Shown piece after piece: positions 54,834-63,381 of a stretch of 64,000 bases of DNA. The notes below the pieces were generated by a model. That model saw only the letters and a list, made by a program, of their open reading frames with translations. It did no database searches and was not told the DNA's origin. The stretch covers positions 59,374 to 123,373 of the forward strand of contig NZ_FOLG01000015.1 in assembly GCF_900112335.1 (NCBI RefSeq), written 5' to 3'. Every line of letters starts with the position of its first letter. The first letter of the stretch is position 1. The stretch is from Tropicimonas isoalkanivorans. Lineage in GTDB: Bacteria; Pseudomonadota; Alphaproteobacteria; Rhodobacterales; Rhodobacteraceae. A program made the position numbers and the translations under genes.

Positions 54834-55733
54834 GTGAGCCTTTCAAGAACCAGCCCGTCGCGCGGAAATGGGTCCGCCGAGGTCATCGGCTTCTACGACG
54901 AGGACACCGGCAGCATCCAGTACATCGCGATGGATCCGGCAACCCGGAAGGCAGCCCTGATCGACGTGGTCATGGGCTTCGATCCGACCAACGCCGCCAC
55001 CGATACCGAGGGCGCGGACCGCATTCTTCGTTTCGCCAAGGCCGAGGGCATCGAGATCGAATGGGTTCTCGACACCCACCCCCACGCCGATCACCTCATG
55101 GCGTCGTCCTACCTCAAGGAACGTCTCGGCGTCCCGAACGCCATCGGCGCCAAGGTGACGGACATCGCCGCGCTCTGGCGGGACTATTACAACATGCCGG
55201 ATGCCTTCGCGCCGGAGCAGGATTTCGACCGCCTGTTCGCCGACGGAGACACCTTCCGGATCGGCGACCTGCCGGTTCGCGTCATGCTGTCGGACGGGCA
55301 CACGCTGGGCTCCATCACCTATGTCGTGGGCGACGACGCCGCCTTCGTGCACGACACCTTCATGCTGCCCGACGTCGGAACCTCTCGCTGCGATTTCCCC
55401 GGCGGCACGGCGCACGACCTGTACCGGTCCCTGCAGGAGATCCTGAAGCTGCCCGACGACACACGCCTCTTCATCGGCCACGACTACGGCACAGACGACC
55501 GGCCCGGCCCCGCGTGGGAATCCACCGTAGCGGAGCAGCGCCGCCACAACGCCCACATCGGCGGCGGCGTCAGCGAAGACGATTACGTGGACCTGCGCGA
55601 GGCGCGCGACAAGACCCTCAGCCTGCCGGACCGAATGCTGCACGTCTTGCAGATGAACCTCAGGGCCGGACGCGCGCCGGACGCGGAAAGCGACGGTAAC
55701 AGCTACCTGAAGATCCCGATGAACCGGCTCTGA
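54834..55733 (+). CDS. ETHE1/BLH-like MBL-fold metallo-hydrolase
   Basis: 299 aa from GTG 54834, 6 bases after GGAGGA (54822-54827); ATG 54828 directly abuts the site and is less likely. The metal motif THPHADHL begins the binuclear or mononuclear site, continued by DGHTLGS, HDTFMLPDVGTSRCDFPGG and FIGHDYG. It resembles ETHE1-type persulfide dioxygenases and the Agrobacterium/Xylella BLH protein. It is the only plus-strand gene inside the ribosomal superoperon. No rhodanese or BigR-type repressor gene is adjacent. Confidence 0.88.
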   Translation: MSLSRTSPSRGNGSAEVIGFYDEDTGSIQYIAMDPATRKAALIDVVMGFDPTNAATDTEGADRILRFAKAEGIEIEWVLDTHPHADHLMASSYLKERLGVPNAIGAKVTDIAALWRDYYNMPDAFAPEQDFDRLFADGDTFRIGDLPVRVMLSDGHTLGSITYVVGDDAAFVHDTFMLPDVGTSRCDFPGGTAHDLYRSLQEILKLPDDTRLFIGHDYGTDDRPGPAWESTVAEQRRHNAHIGGGVSEDDYVDLREARDKTLSLPDRMLHVLQMNLRAGRAPDAESDGNSYLKIPMNRL

Positions 55734-55751
55734 CGGCGATCTCCGCCCGCC

Positions 55752-55979
55752 TCAGATGAAATGGGCTTCCTGGAACACGTGGTCGACGATGTCCTCCCGC
55801 AGGAGTCCGAGCTTCTCGAGTTCCTCGTCGGACATGGCCTCGAGTTCCCGGACCCGCGCAATGCGCGCCTCCCGCACCTCGTCGGGCACTAACTCGGAAT
55901 TGACGTCGGAATAGTAGCGGACGACCCGGAGGCGGGCCTCGTTCTCGTCCTGCTTGGTGTCGTGCGGCTGACGGAGCAT
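55752..55979 (-). CDS. Small helical protein, DUF1127-like C terminus
   Basis: 75 aa, highly charged. The C-terminal half (RELEAMSDEELEKLGLLREDI, then VDHVF) resembles the end of DUF1127/YjiS proteins, where a helix-turn with a conserved Leu-Gly precedes a Arg/Asp pair; the N-terminal part does not. The ribosome site GGAGGC precedes the ATG. It is convergent with the metallo-hydrolase gene and lies downstream of the rplP terminator. Function unknown. Confidence 0.7.
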   Translation of the reverse strand: MLRQPHDTKQDENEARLRVVRYYSDVNSELVPDEVREARIARVRELEAMSDEELEKLGLLREDIVDHVFQEAHFI

Positions 55980-56088
55980 CGCGGAGCCTCCTGCGTTGGC
56001 GCGGGCATTTCACGTCCCGCACAGGATGCCAACGATCCGACCATGCGTCCAGAGGCGCGCGGGAGGTCCGCCGACACGGCGGCCAATA

Positions 56089-56120
56089 AAAAAGCCCCCC
56101 GACAGTCCGGGGGGCTTTTT
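56089..56120 (-). terminator. Strong intrinsic terminator after rplP
   Basis: Perfect 13-bp stem (56089-56101 with 56108-56120), 6-base loop, A/T tracts at both ends, 22 bases past the rplP stop. On the minus strand it ends in TTTTTTATT. It splits the S10 operon between rplP and rpmC. Confidence 0.93.
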
Positions 56121-56142
56121 CAATTTCCTCGCGGGACCGGTC

Positions 56143-56556
56143 TTACCAGTCTTCGCGGACCACCACACGGGTCTTGATCGGCAGCTTCATCGCGGCGAGG
56201 CGCAGGGCCTCTTTCGCCACGGCTTCGCTGACGCCGTCGATCTCGAACATCACGCGGCCCGGCTTGATCTTCGCGGCCCAGAAATCGACCGAGCCCTTAC
56301 CTTTACCCATCCGGACTTCGGTGGGCTTGGAGGTGACCGGCGTATCCGGGAAGATCCGGATCCAGACGCGGCCCTGACGCTTCATGTGACGCGTCATGGC
56401 ACGACGTGCGGCCTCGATCTGACGCGCGGTGATGCGCTCGGGCTGGGTCGCTTTCAGGCCGTAGTGACCGAAGGCGAGATCGTAGCCGCCCTTGGCCTCG
56501 CCGTGAATCCGGCCCTTGTGCTGTTTGCGGAATTTCGTGCGCTTCGGTTGCAGCAT
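56143..56556 (-). CDS. rplP: 50S ribosomal protein L16
   Basis: 137 aa. [24 protein letters not shown] and [26 protein letters not shown] are diagnostic. Last gene of this block, with a terminator just after it. Confidence 0.98.
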   Translation of the reverse strand: MLQPKRTKFRKQHKGRIHGEAKGGYDLAFGHYGLKATQPERITARQIEAARRAMTRHMKRQGRVWIRIFPDTPVTSKPTEVRMGKGKGSVDFWAAKIKPGRVMFEIDGVSEAVAKEALRLAAMKLPIKTRVVVREDW

Positions 56557-56568
56557 CTCGTTGTCTCC

Positions 56569-57285
56569 TTAGCGGTCGCGGCGGCCGCCGCCGGCGCCAC
56601 GGGGCGCGGGGCCGTCTTGGAGCTCCTGCGTGCGACGATCACGAGCCGACGGGTCGTGCTCCATGATCTCGCCTTTGAAGATCCAGACCTTGATGCCGAT
56701 GATGCCGTACGGCGTTTCGGCTTCGGCGGTTGCATAGTCGATGTCCGCGCGCAGCGTGTGCAGCGGCACCCGGCCCTCGCGGTACCATTCGGTCCGCGCG
56801 ATCTCCGCGCCACCCAGACGGCCGGCGACATTCACACGAATGCCGAGGGCGCCCATGCGCATGGAGTTCTGAACCGACCGCTTCATGGCGCGGCGGAACG
56901 ACACCCGGCGCTCAAGCTGCTGGGCGATGCTGTCGGCCACCAGTTGCGCGTCCAGTTCCGGCTTGCGAACCTCGACGATGTTGAGGTGCAGCTCGCTGTC
57001 GGTCATCTTGGCGAGCTTCTTGCGAAGCACCTCGATGTCCGCGCCCTTCTTGCCGATGATGACACCCGGGCGGGCGGTGTGGATGGTGACGCGGCACTTC
57101 TTGTGCGGCCGCTCGATGATCACCTTGGAAATACCGGCCTGCTTGCACTCTTTCTCGATGTACTCGCGGATCGCGATGTCTTCGAGCAGCAGATCGCCGT
57201 AGTCCTTGGTGTCGGCATACCAGCGGCTGTCCCAGGTGCGGTTCACCTGCAGGCGCATGCCGATCGGATTGACTTTATGACCCAT
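56569..57285 (-). CDS. rpsC: 30S ribosomal protein S3
   Basis: 238 aa. [24 protein letters not shown], the KH domain with [21 protein letters not shown], and [36 protein letters not shown] are conserved; the C-terminal about 25 residues are Gly/Arg-rich. Confidence 0.98.
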   Translation of the reverse strand: MGHKVNPIGMRLQVNRTWDSRWYADTKDYGDLLLEDIAIREYIEKECKQAGISKVIIERPHKKCRVTIHTARPGVIIGKKGADIEVLRKKLAKMTDSELHLNIVEVRKPELDAQLVADSIAQQLERRVSFRRAMKRSVQNSMRMGALGIRVNVAGRLGGAEIARTEWYREGRVPLHTLRADIDYATAEAETPYGIIGIKVWIFKGEIMEHDPSARDRRTQELQDGPAPRGAGGGRRDR

Positions 57286-57665
57286 TAGGCTTGCTCCTCA
57301 ACCTGGCGGACCTTGATGGTAAGCTCCGAGAACGGCTTGGTGATGCGCCCGTACCGGCCACGCGCCCGCGGACGGCCGCGCTTCATGGTCAGGTTCTTGC
57401 CCACATAGGCCTCCGCGACGATCAGCTCGTCCACGTCGAGGTCATGGTTGTTCTCGGCGTTTGCGATCGCGGACTGGAGGCACTTCTTGACGTCCTCGGC
57501 GATCCGGCGCTTCGAGAAGGTCAGGTCCATCAGGGCCTTCTCGACCTTCTTGCCGCGGATCATCGCCGCAACCAGGTTCAGCTTCTGCGGCGAGGTCCGG
57601 AGCATGCGCACCTTGGCCATCGCCTCGTTGTCCGCCACGCGGCGGGGATTCTTATCCTTGCCCAT
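57285..57665 (-). CDS. rplV: 50S ribosomal protein L22
   Basis: 126 aa. [20 protein letters not shown] and [21 protein letters not shown] (exit-tunnel loop region) are conserved. It overlaps rpsC by one base. Confidence 0.98.
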   Translation of the reverse strand: MGKDKNPRRVADNEAMAKVRMLRTSPQKLNLVAAMIRGKKVEKALMDLTFSKRRIAEDVKKCLQSAIANAENNHDLDVDELIVAEAYVGKNLTMKRGRPRARGRYGRITKPFSELTIKVRQVEEQA

Positions 57666-57671
57666 GACGGA

Positions 57672-57950
57672 TTACTTCCTCTTGGCTTTCTTGTCCGCCG
57701 CGTGACCGTAGTAGGTCCGGGTCGGAGCGTATTCGCCGAACTTCTGGCCGATCATGTCTTCGGACACGTTGACCGGAATGTGCTTCTGGCCGTTGTAGAC
57801 ACCGAAGGTGAGGCCGACGAACTGCGGCAGGATGGTGGAGCGGCGCGACCAGATCTTGATGACCTCGTTGCGTCCGGATTCGCGGGTTTTCTCGGCCTTC
57901 TTCAGCACATAGCTGTCGACGAAGGGGCCTTTCCAAACGGAACGCGACAT
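57672..57950 (-). CDS. rpsS: 30S ribosomal protein S19
   Basis: 92 aa. [44 protein letters not shown] and [27 protein letters not shown] are conserved. Confidence 0.98.
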   Translation of the reverse strand: MSRSVWKGPFVDSYVLKKAEKTRESGRNEVIKIWSRRSTILPQFVGLTFGVYNGQKHIPVNVSEDMIGQKFGEYAPTRTYYGHAADKKAKRK

Positions 57951-57953
57951 GCT

Positions 57954-58796
57954 TTAGCGACCCTTCTTCTTGGCGTGACGCGAGCGCAGGATGAGCTTCT
58001 GCGACGCCTTGTTGGTGTTGCGGGTGCGGGCGCCCTTGGTCGGCTTGCCCCAGGGCGTCACCGGGTGACGACCACCGGAGGTCCGGCCTTCACCACCGCC
58101 GTGGGGGTGATCGATCGGGTTCATCACGACACCGCGGACGGACGGACGCTTGCCCTGGTGCCGGGTGCGGCCCGCCTTGCCGAAGTTCTGGTTCGAGTTG
58201 TCCGGGTTGGACACGGCCCCGACCGTGGCGCGGCATTCCTGGCGAACCAGGCGAAGCTCGCCCGAGCTCAACCGGATCTGGGCGTAACCGCCGTCACGGC
58301 CGACGAACTGGGCGTAGGTGCCTGCGGCGCGCGCAATCTGGCCGCCCTTGCCGGGCTTCAGCTCGATGTTGTGCACGATCGTGCCGATCGGCATGCCGGA
58401 GAACGGCATCGTGTTGCCCGGCTTCACGTCGACCTTGGTGCCGGCGACGACCTGGTCGCCCACGGCGAGGCGCTGCGGCGCCAGGATGTAGGACTGTTCG
58501 CCATCTTCATATTTGATGAGCGCGATGAAGGCGGTCCGGTTCGGATCGTATTCGATCCGCTCGACGGTCGCCGCGACGTCCACCTTGTTGCGCTTGAAAT
58601 CGACGATCCGGTAGAGGCGTTTCGCCCCGCCACCGCGGCGTCGTGCAGTGATGCGTCCGGTGTTGTTCCGGCCGCCCTTCTTCGTCAGACCCTCGGTGAG
58701 GGACTTGACGGGGCGTCCTTTCCACAGCTCCGAACGGTCGATCAGCACCAGCCCGCGCTGGCCCGGCGTCGTCGGCTTGTACGACTTGAGTGCCAT
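57954..58796 (-). CDS. rplB: 50S ribosomal protein L2
   Basis: 280 aa. [52 protein letters not shown] sequence with the key His, and [24 protein letters not shown] end are conserved. Normally it follows rplW directly; here 2.4 kb of other DNA lies between. Confidence 0.98.
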   Translation of the reverse strand: MALKSYKPTTPGQRGLVLIDRSELWKGRPVKSLTEGLTKKGGRNNTGRITARRRGGGAKRLYRIVDFKRNKVDVAATVERIEYDPNRTAFIALIKYEDGEQSYILAPQRLAVGDQVVAGTKVDVKPGNTMPFSGMPIGTIVHNIELKPGKGGQIARAAGTYAQFVGRDGGYAQIRLSSGELRLVRQECRATVGAVSNPDNSNQNFGKAGRTRHQGKRPSVRGVVMNPIDHPHGGGEGRTSGGRHPVTPWGKPTKGARTRNTNKASQKLILRSRHAKKKGR

Positions 58797-58909
58797 GCTT
58801 TCTGTCTTCCGTTAGCTTTGCAGGGCTTTGCGCCCCGCTATGTGTGGGCCTTGCGGCCAAGGTATAGGGCCCCCTCTCGAGGTCCCCGGGTGTCGTTCTT
58901 GCGAACAAA

Positions 58910-58937
58910 GCCAAAGCCCCGGACGGATCCGGGGCTC
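58910..58937 (-). terminator. Terminator- or attenuator-like hairpin in the rplB leader
   Basis: 8-bp perfect stem (AGCCCCGG at 58916-58923 with CCGGGGCT at 58930-58937), 6-base loop, followed on the minus strand by TTGGCTTTG. It lies downstream of the promoter at 58951-58979 and 120 bases upstream of rplB, so it could attenuate this unit or stop read-through from the gap genes. Confidence 0.55.
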
Positions 58938-58950
58938 GGCGGATGGGGTC

Positions 58951-58979
58951 TCTTATGGGAGCGACCGGGGCGGGTCAAG
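58951..58979 (-). promoter_or_regulatory. Promoter of the rplB-rpsS-rplV-rpsC-rplP unit
   Basis: On the minus strand TTGACC (58979-58974), 17-base spacer, TAAGAG (58956-58951). This is a good housekeeping-type promoter for this group and explains how rplB is expressed away from rplW. Confidence 0.6.
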
Positions 58980-59369
58980 CGATTCCCGGCGCGAAACGCC
59001 ATGAAATCAAGCGCGCCAGCCGGCCCAAAACCGCCCGGTGAGGTGAACCGGGACCATGCCCCGCTCCGAACCGCAACCGCGTGGCAATGGCTCCAACCAC
59101 CCGCTCGCGCGGTAGCCGCGCCAGCGCCGTCCCGTGAGGTGATCCAGGACCGCGGCCCCAGTGGGGCCGCGCAAGCCCGGCGAACGCTCAGACCTCCGGT
59201 CAACACGCTTGATGGTGCCGCCATTTGCATCCCCCGACCGTCATACCCAGCCCCACCAAAGCGCCAGCCCGCCGGAACGGGACGGTGCTGGCACGGCGGC
59301 TTCGCCTTGATTCCGTGCCGGGGTATCGCCGCAACCGGTGTCAGAACTTTCCTCGTCCTACCCTCAGGA

Positions 59370-59771
59370 CTATTTGTCCAACTTCCAAGGTTTGCAGTCG
59401 AAATACCTCTTTATTTTTCTTGGAGTGTGGGCCGACTTGCAGAGTCCGTTTCGCACCCTCAAAAAAAATTGAGCGTTACAGTCTTCCCGCACAAGAACGT
59501 CTTTTGCCTGCACGCCTCTTTGCAGGGCAACAGCCTCATACAGATCTGCCTTTCGGTAAAGGACGTAAGATTTGGGTTTCGTCAGCCACGAATGTTCATG
59601 TCGCAACACGATACATGTGTCGTCGCAACGGTCGTTGGTCCACGATACGATCGGAACGAGAAGATTTCGGCCATCCTCGTCCGTATCGTTACAAATGACG
59701 TGAAGATGTTTTCTGTCAGGATCATGAGAGGGCCCAGAGGGCACAAGTAACGTCCCCCTAACAAAAAACAC
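59370..59771 (-). CDS. Putative toxin partner of the Panacea antitoxin
   Basis: 133 aa, GTG start at 59771, 3 bases after the antitoxin stop, GGAG 11 bases upstream. The N terminus MFFVRGTLLVPSGPSHDPDRKH and the middle NLLVPIVSW, then DDTCIV and YVLYRKADLYEAV look conserved-protein-like, with beta-strand character. The C terminus is basic (RKIKRYFDCKPWKLDK). I recall similar uncharacterised proteins of about 130 aa but know no named family; a distant PemK/MazF-like barrel (V/K-RGTLL start) is possible but not shown. Base composition is lower in GC than the ribosomal genes, suggesting transfer. Confidence 0.6.
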   Translation of the reverse strand: MFFVRGTLLVPSGPSHDPDRKHLHVICNDTDEDGRNLLVPIVSWTNDRCDDTCIVLRHEHSWLTKPKSYVLYRKADLYEAVALQRGVQAKDVLVREDCNAQFFLRVRNGLCKSAHTPRKIKRYFDCKPWKLDK

Positions 59772-59774
59772 TAC

Positions 59775-60338
59775 TCAAAGTCTCCGCAGAAAATCCGCTG
59801 CTCTGGACGCAGAATTCAATTCCTCGACGGCCTCATTAACGTTGTCAACGCCAACCGCAGCCATGATTTTTTCTAAAGGAATTGTCCGTGAGGACCCATC
59901 GGGATCAGCCCATTCTGGAATGTTATCCGGGTCATGCGTCCATTGAACCAATTCCCACTGGGTTAGGTGCCCGAATTCACGCCAAACGCGCTCCAACACA
60001 GCCACATCAGCATCACTCAGCTCATCGAGATCATCGACAGCCATGTCATGATCAGTCAAGCCAACGTTGTGTTGTTCTCGATCAGTAAGTACGTCGGACC
60101 AACCGCCGTCGTGGTTCGGAGATACTTCGCCTTTAATATAATCGTAGGTAGTAGAGTTAACCGGACCACGCGGCATCGCCACCCTACGTTCCTCTTGGAT
60201 GGGAAACCCATAGGCCTCAATCGATGCACGATCCGCTAGATACACCAACTTGACCGCCTTCAACGTGTTGATGCGCCTGCCATTCTTTATCGCAAAGAAG
60301 GCAACAGTCTGAGCCGCTTTCTTCGGGTTGTAAGGCAT
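59775..60338 (-). CDS. Panacea-domain (SocA/DUF4065) antitoxin
   Basis: 187 aa from ATG 60338 (MPYNPKKAAQTVAFFAI). The Panacea domain is clear: NGRRINTLKAVKLVYLADRASIEAYGFPI, RRVAMPRGPVNSTTYDYIKGE and the later FGHLTQWELVQWTHD. This domain is known (SocA, PanA) as a hyperpromiscuous antitoxin that neutralises unrelated toxins. It is the first gene of a two-gene unit with the putative toxin, in lower-GC DNA inside the S10 operon. Upstream palindromes may allow autoregulation. Confidence 0.85.
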   Translation of the reverse strand: MPYNPKKAAQTVAFFAIKNGRRINTLKAVKLVYLADRASIEAYGFPIQEERRVAMPRGPVNSTTYDYIKGEVSPNHDGGWSDVLTDREQHNVGLTDHDMAVDDLDELSDADVAVLERVWREFGHLTQWELVQWTHDPDNIPEWADPDGSSRTIPLEKIMAAVGVDNVNEAVEELNSASRAADFLRRL

Positions 60339-60390
60339 GTCAGTCAATGAACCTCTTTCGATTAATATACTTAGTGTACTCCAACCATCT

Positions 60391-60418
60391 GGCACAAGGT
60401 GCCTTCACAATTTGTGAA
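60391..60418 (-). promoter_or_regulatory. Tandem palindromes upstream of the Panacea gene
   Basis: GGCAC-AAG-GTGCC at 60391-60403 and TTCACAA-T-TTGTGAA at 60404-60418 lie end to end, 53-80 bases before the antitoxin start. Between them and the start is an AT-rich stretch with TATATT that may serve as -10 on the minus strand. They are candidate operators. Confidence 0.5.
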
Positions 60419-60606
60419 CTCAAGTGGTGCGAATGTTGCCCTGAATGGTGTACAGACCGCCTGCGTGCTCGGATACAATCACACCGCTTGACCGTTCGCT
60501 GTCTCAGTTGGATGACACGACGGAAGGAGTTTCGCCAACCTTCAATTCCAATTCGCATCGCCAAAGCCTTTGAGGCCAGTGTCTTACGGCATGGAGCAAC
60601 AGCCCG

Positions 60607-60897
60607 TCAAAAGGCTCCGCAGTCCTTGCTCGCCGCCGCGCGGATCTGCTGCCGGCGTTGCAATGCCTCCATGCTGGAGCGCGCGCGTTTGCCGGTTATG
60701 CCCTTCACCTGAGCCAGCGTGGAGAGCGACAGTTGCTCGATGCAGAAGTCCGGAACGCCGGCGGATCGGAGCGCCGGAGTCATCGACGCGCGAAGCTGCT
60801 CCGTGCCGCCGCTCTTGCCCGGCGGCGTTGTCGTTTCACATCCCGCGGCGGCAAGCGCGATCAGGCTCGCGGCGATCCAACGGTATCTCGGCAGCAT
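60607..60897 (-). CDS. Small predicted lipoprotein
   Basis: 96 aa. Signal peptide with lipobox LAAAGC (Cys19), then TTTPPG linker and a basic helical C-terminal half (SLSTLAQVKGITGKRARSSMEALQRRQQIRAAAS). GGGAGGAG precedes the ATG. No family recognised. GC content is back to the genomic level, so it is probably older resident DNA than the toxin pair beside it. The bases 60898-61116 upstream show no gene. Confidence 0.72.
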   Translation of the reverse strand: MLPRYRWIAASLIALAAAGCETTTPPGKSGGTEQLRASMTPALRSAGVPDFCIEQLSLSTLAQVKGITGKRARSSMEALQRRQQIRAAASKDCGAF

Positions 60898-61116
60898 CTG
60901 GCAATCTCCTCCCTGAGCATTCTATCGGCGGCCGACAGCATACGCCCGCGCGGCCACCGGGGAAACGTTTTTGACGCCGTATTGATCGCCAGCACCGGGG
61001 TGGCGGCCATCGACCGGGTATAAGGGCGGGAAACCTTACCAAACCGTAAACCCGCCCCGCCAACCCATTGATCTTCAAGCACTTTCAGTCCGTCCCACGC
61101 ATGAGACACCCCCAAA

Positions 61117-61146
61117 ATGAAAAAGGCCCCCGCCGTGGCAGGGGCC
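61117..61146 (-). terminator. Intrinsic terminator after rplW
   Basis: 9-bp stem with one wobble (61138-61146 with 61125-61133), 4-base loop, followed on the minus strand by TTTTTCATTTTG. It ends the rpsJ-rplC-rplD-rplW block. Confidence 0.88.
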
Positions 61147-61171
61147 CCATTCCTTGCGTCCGACCCGGCTC

Positions 61172-61468
61172 TCAGAGCCCGGTCGTCACGTCGATCGTGT
61201 TGCCCTCTTCGAGGGTCACATAGGCTTTCTTGACGTCCTTCCGCTTGCCGAGCTGGCCGCGGAACCGCTTCACCTTGCCCTTGGTGACGGTCGTATTCAC
61301 GGCCTTCACCTTCACCCCGAAGAGGCCTTCGACGGCCTCCTTGATCTGGGGCTTGTTGGCGTCGATCGCGACCTCGAAGACCACCGCGCCGGACTCCGAC
61401 GCCATTGTGGATTTCTCGGTGATGATCGGCTTGCGGATCACATCATAGAATTCGGTCTTCACGCTCAT
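61172..61468 (-). CDS. rplW: 50S ribosomal protein L23
   Basis: 98 aa. [17 protein letters not shown] and [35 protein letters not shown] are conserved. It forms the docking site for trigger factor and SRP. It overlaps the rplD stop by 4 bases. Confidence 0.98.
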   Translation of the reverse strand: MSVKTEFYDVIRKPIITEKSTMASESGAVVFEVAIDANKPQIKEAVEGLFGVKVKAVNTTVTKGKVKRFRGQLGKRKDVKKAYVTLEEGNTIDVTTGL

Positions 61469-62085
61469 TTCAGACGGGCCTCCAGAGCTTCGACACCCGC
61501 CTTCGTGATCACCAGGGTGTCACGCTTGAGGATGTCCATGACGTTGGCGCCGATCGAGGGCAGCACGTCCAGACCGTCGATGTTGGCCGCGGCACGAGCG
61601 AAGTTCTCGTTCACCTCGGCACCGTCGATAATCAGCGCGCGCTTCCAGCCCCGGTCCTTCACCTGCTTGGCAAGGACCTTGGTCTTGGCCTCGTCCAGAC
61701 TGGCGGCGTCAAGCACCACCAGATTGCCGGTCGCAGCTTTCGACGACAGCGCGTGCTTCAGGCCGAGCTTGCGGACCTTCTTGGGAAGGTCGTGAGCATG
61801 GCTGCGCGGGGTCGGACCCTTGTAGATACCACCCTTGCGGAAGATCGGCGCGTTGCGGTCCCCGTGGCGTGCGCCACCGGTGCCCTTCTGGCGATAGATC
61901 TTCTTGGTGGAGTAGCTGGTTTCCGAGCGGGTCTTGACCTTGTGGGTACCCTGCTGCGCCTTGTTGCGCTGCCAGCGGACCACGCGGTGCAGGATGTCCG
62001 CACGCGGTTCCAGGCCGAAGATCTCGTCGCCGAGATCCACGCTGCCGGCGCTGCCGCCGTCCAGTTTGATCACGTCGACTTTCAT
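61465..62085 (-). CDS. rplD: 50S ribosomal protein L4
   Basis: 206 aa. [42 protein letters not shown] is the tunnel-lining loop; [36 protein letters not shown] is the C terminus. It overlaps rplC by 4 bases. Confidence 0.98.
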   Translation of the reverse strand: MKVDVIKLDGGSAGSVDLGDEIFGLEPRADILHRVVRWQRNKAQQGTHKVKTRSETSYSTKKIYRQKGTGGARHGDRNAPIFRKGGIYKGPTPRSHAHDLPKKVRKLGLKHALSSKAATGNLVVLDAASLDEAKTKVLAKQVKDRGWKRALIIDGAEVNENFARAAANIDGLDVLPSIGANVMDILKRDTLVITKAGVEALEARLK

Positions 62086-62924
62086 TCCTCGCCTTCCTTC
62101 TTCTCAGCTTCGATCTGAGCCTCGGCCTGTTCAAGAGCCGCTTCCTCGGCCGCCGCCTGTTCGGCGCGCGCCGCTTCTTCGGCTGCCTTGGCTTCGGCCT
62201 CGGCCTGTGCCGCAGCTTCCTCAGCCAGACGCCGGGCTTCCTCGGCTGCCGACTTCAGCGCAGCAGGCAGGATGGCGTTCTCGGGGAACGGCTTCTTGAC
62301 CGCATCCTTGATCGTCACCCAGCCACCCTTGGACCCGGGAACAGCGCCTTTGACCATGATCAAGCCACGGTCGGCATCCGTACGGACGACCTGTAAGTTC
62401 TGCGTGGTCACGCGGGCAGCGCCCATGTGACCAGCCATCTTCTTGCCCTTGAACACCCGACCCGGGTCCTGACATTGACCCGTCGAGCCGTGGCTGCGGT
62501 GGCTGATTGACACACCGTGGCTGGCACGAAGGCCGCCGAAATTGTGCCGCTTCATCGCACCGGCGAAACCCTTACCGATCGAGGTACCGGAGACGTCCAC
62601 GAACTGACCTTCGAAATAGTGGTCGGCAGTGATCTCCTCGCCTACCTCGATCAGGTTCTCGGGCGCCACACGGAACTCCGCGACCTTGCGCTTGGGCGCG
62701 ACGTTCGCTTTCGCGAAATGGCCACGCATGGACTGGCTGGTCCGCTTCGCCTTGGCAGAGCCGGCCCCAAGCTGAACGGCCGTATAACCGTCGCGTTCCT
62801 GGGTCCGCTGGTCAACGACCTGCAGATTGTCGAGTTGAAGCACGGTCACCGGGATCTGGCGGCCGTCCTCCATGAACAGGCGGGTCATACCCACCTTCTT
62901 TGCGATAACTCCAGAGCGCATCAT
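62082..62924 (-). CDS. rplC: 50S ribosomal protein L3 with Ala/Glu-rich C-terminal extension
   Basis: 280 aa; ATG 62924 or 62921. The L3 core ([50 protein letters not shown]) ends near residue 220. The last about 58 residues are a continuous Ala/Glu-rich helix of the type [20 protein letters not shown]. Such tails occur on L3 in related alphaproteobacteria and are absent in E. coli. Confidence 0.97.
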   Translation of the reverse strand: MMRSGVIAKKVGMTRLFMEDGRQIPVTVLQLDNLQVVDQRTQERDGYTAVQLGAGSAKAKRTSQSMRGHFAKANVAPKRKVAEFRVAPENLIEVGEEITADHYFEGQFVDVSGTSIGKGFAGAMKRHNFGGLRASHGVSISHRSHGSTGQCQDPGRVFKGKKMAGHMGAARVTTQNLQVVRTDADRGLIMVKGAVPGSKGGWVTIKDAVKKPFPENAILPAALKSAAEEARRLAEEAAAQAEAEAKAAEEAARAEQAAAEEAALEQAEAQIEAEKKEGEE

Positions 62925-62938
62925 GTCGTATGCCCCCC

Positions 62939-63250
62939 TCAGTTAAGCTTGATCTCGACGTCGACACCGGCGGCGAGGTCGAGCTTCATCAGCGCGTCCA
63001 CGGTCTGCGGCGTCGGGTCCACGATGTCCAGGAGCCGCTTGTGCGTGCGGATCTCCCATTGGTCGCGAGACTTTTTGTCGATGTGCGGGCCCCGAAGGAC
63101 CGTGAATTTCTCGATCTTGTTCGGCAGCGGAATGGGCCCACGTACCTGTGCACCCGTCCGCTTGGCGGTGTTGACGATCTCCTGGGTGCTGGAGTCCAGC
63201 ACGCGATAGTCGAACGCCTTCAGCCGAATGCGGATGTTCTGGCTTTGCAT
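62939..63250 (-). CDS. rpsJ: 30S ribosomal protein S10
   Basis: 103 aa. [58 protein letters not shown] are conserved. It opens the S10 block after tuf. Confidence 0.98.
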   Translation of the reverse strand: MQSQNIRIRLKAFDYRVLDSSTQEIVNTAKRTGAQVRGPIPLPNKIEKFTVLRGPHIDKKSRDQWEIRTHKRLLDIVDPTPQTVDALMKLDLAAGVDVEIKLN

Positions 63251-63336
63251 TGTCAGTCAGCCTTGTTCTCGGCATTGGAGTTGAGAGGTCGAATGCGGCT
63301 CATCCACATCCCACGTCGAACCCAGTTCAAAAGCTT

Positions 63337-63361
63337 GGGGCAGGCCGAATAGGCCCACCCC
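63337..63361 (-). terminator. Hairpin between tuf and rpsJ
   Basis: 10-bp stem with two wobbles on the minus strand (63361-63352 with 63346-63337), 5-base loop, followed by AAGCTTTTG. It may partly terminate tuf transcripts. Confidence 0.45.
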
Positions 63362-63381
63362 GAATTCCTCAATCGAGCGAC

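Larger units (their letters stand above)
58797..59369. other. 573-base gap between the putative toxin gene and rplB
   Basis: No gene is supported. It contains a sigma70-like promoter (58951-58979) and a hairpin (58916-58937) for rplB on the minus strand. The part 58980-59369 has frames open on several strands but none with protein-like composition or known motifs. Confidence 0.6.

Noticed and set aside
57291..59750. An 819-codon open frame on the plus strand opposite rplV, rpsS and rplB
   Set aside because: It is the antisense shadow of highly biased ribosomal genes; composition is Arg/Gly/Leu-rich and no domain is seen.
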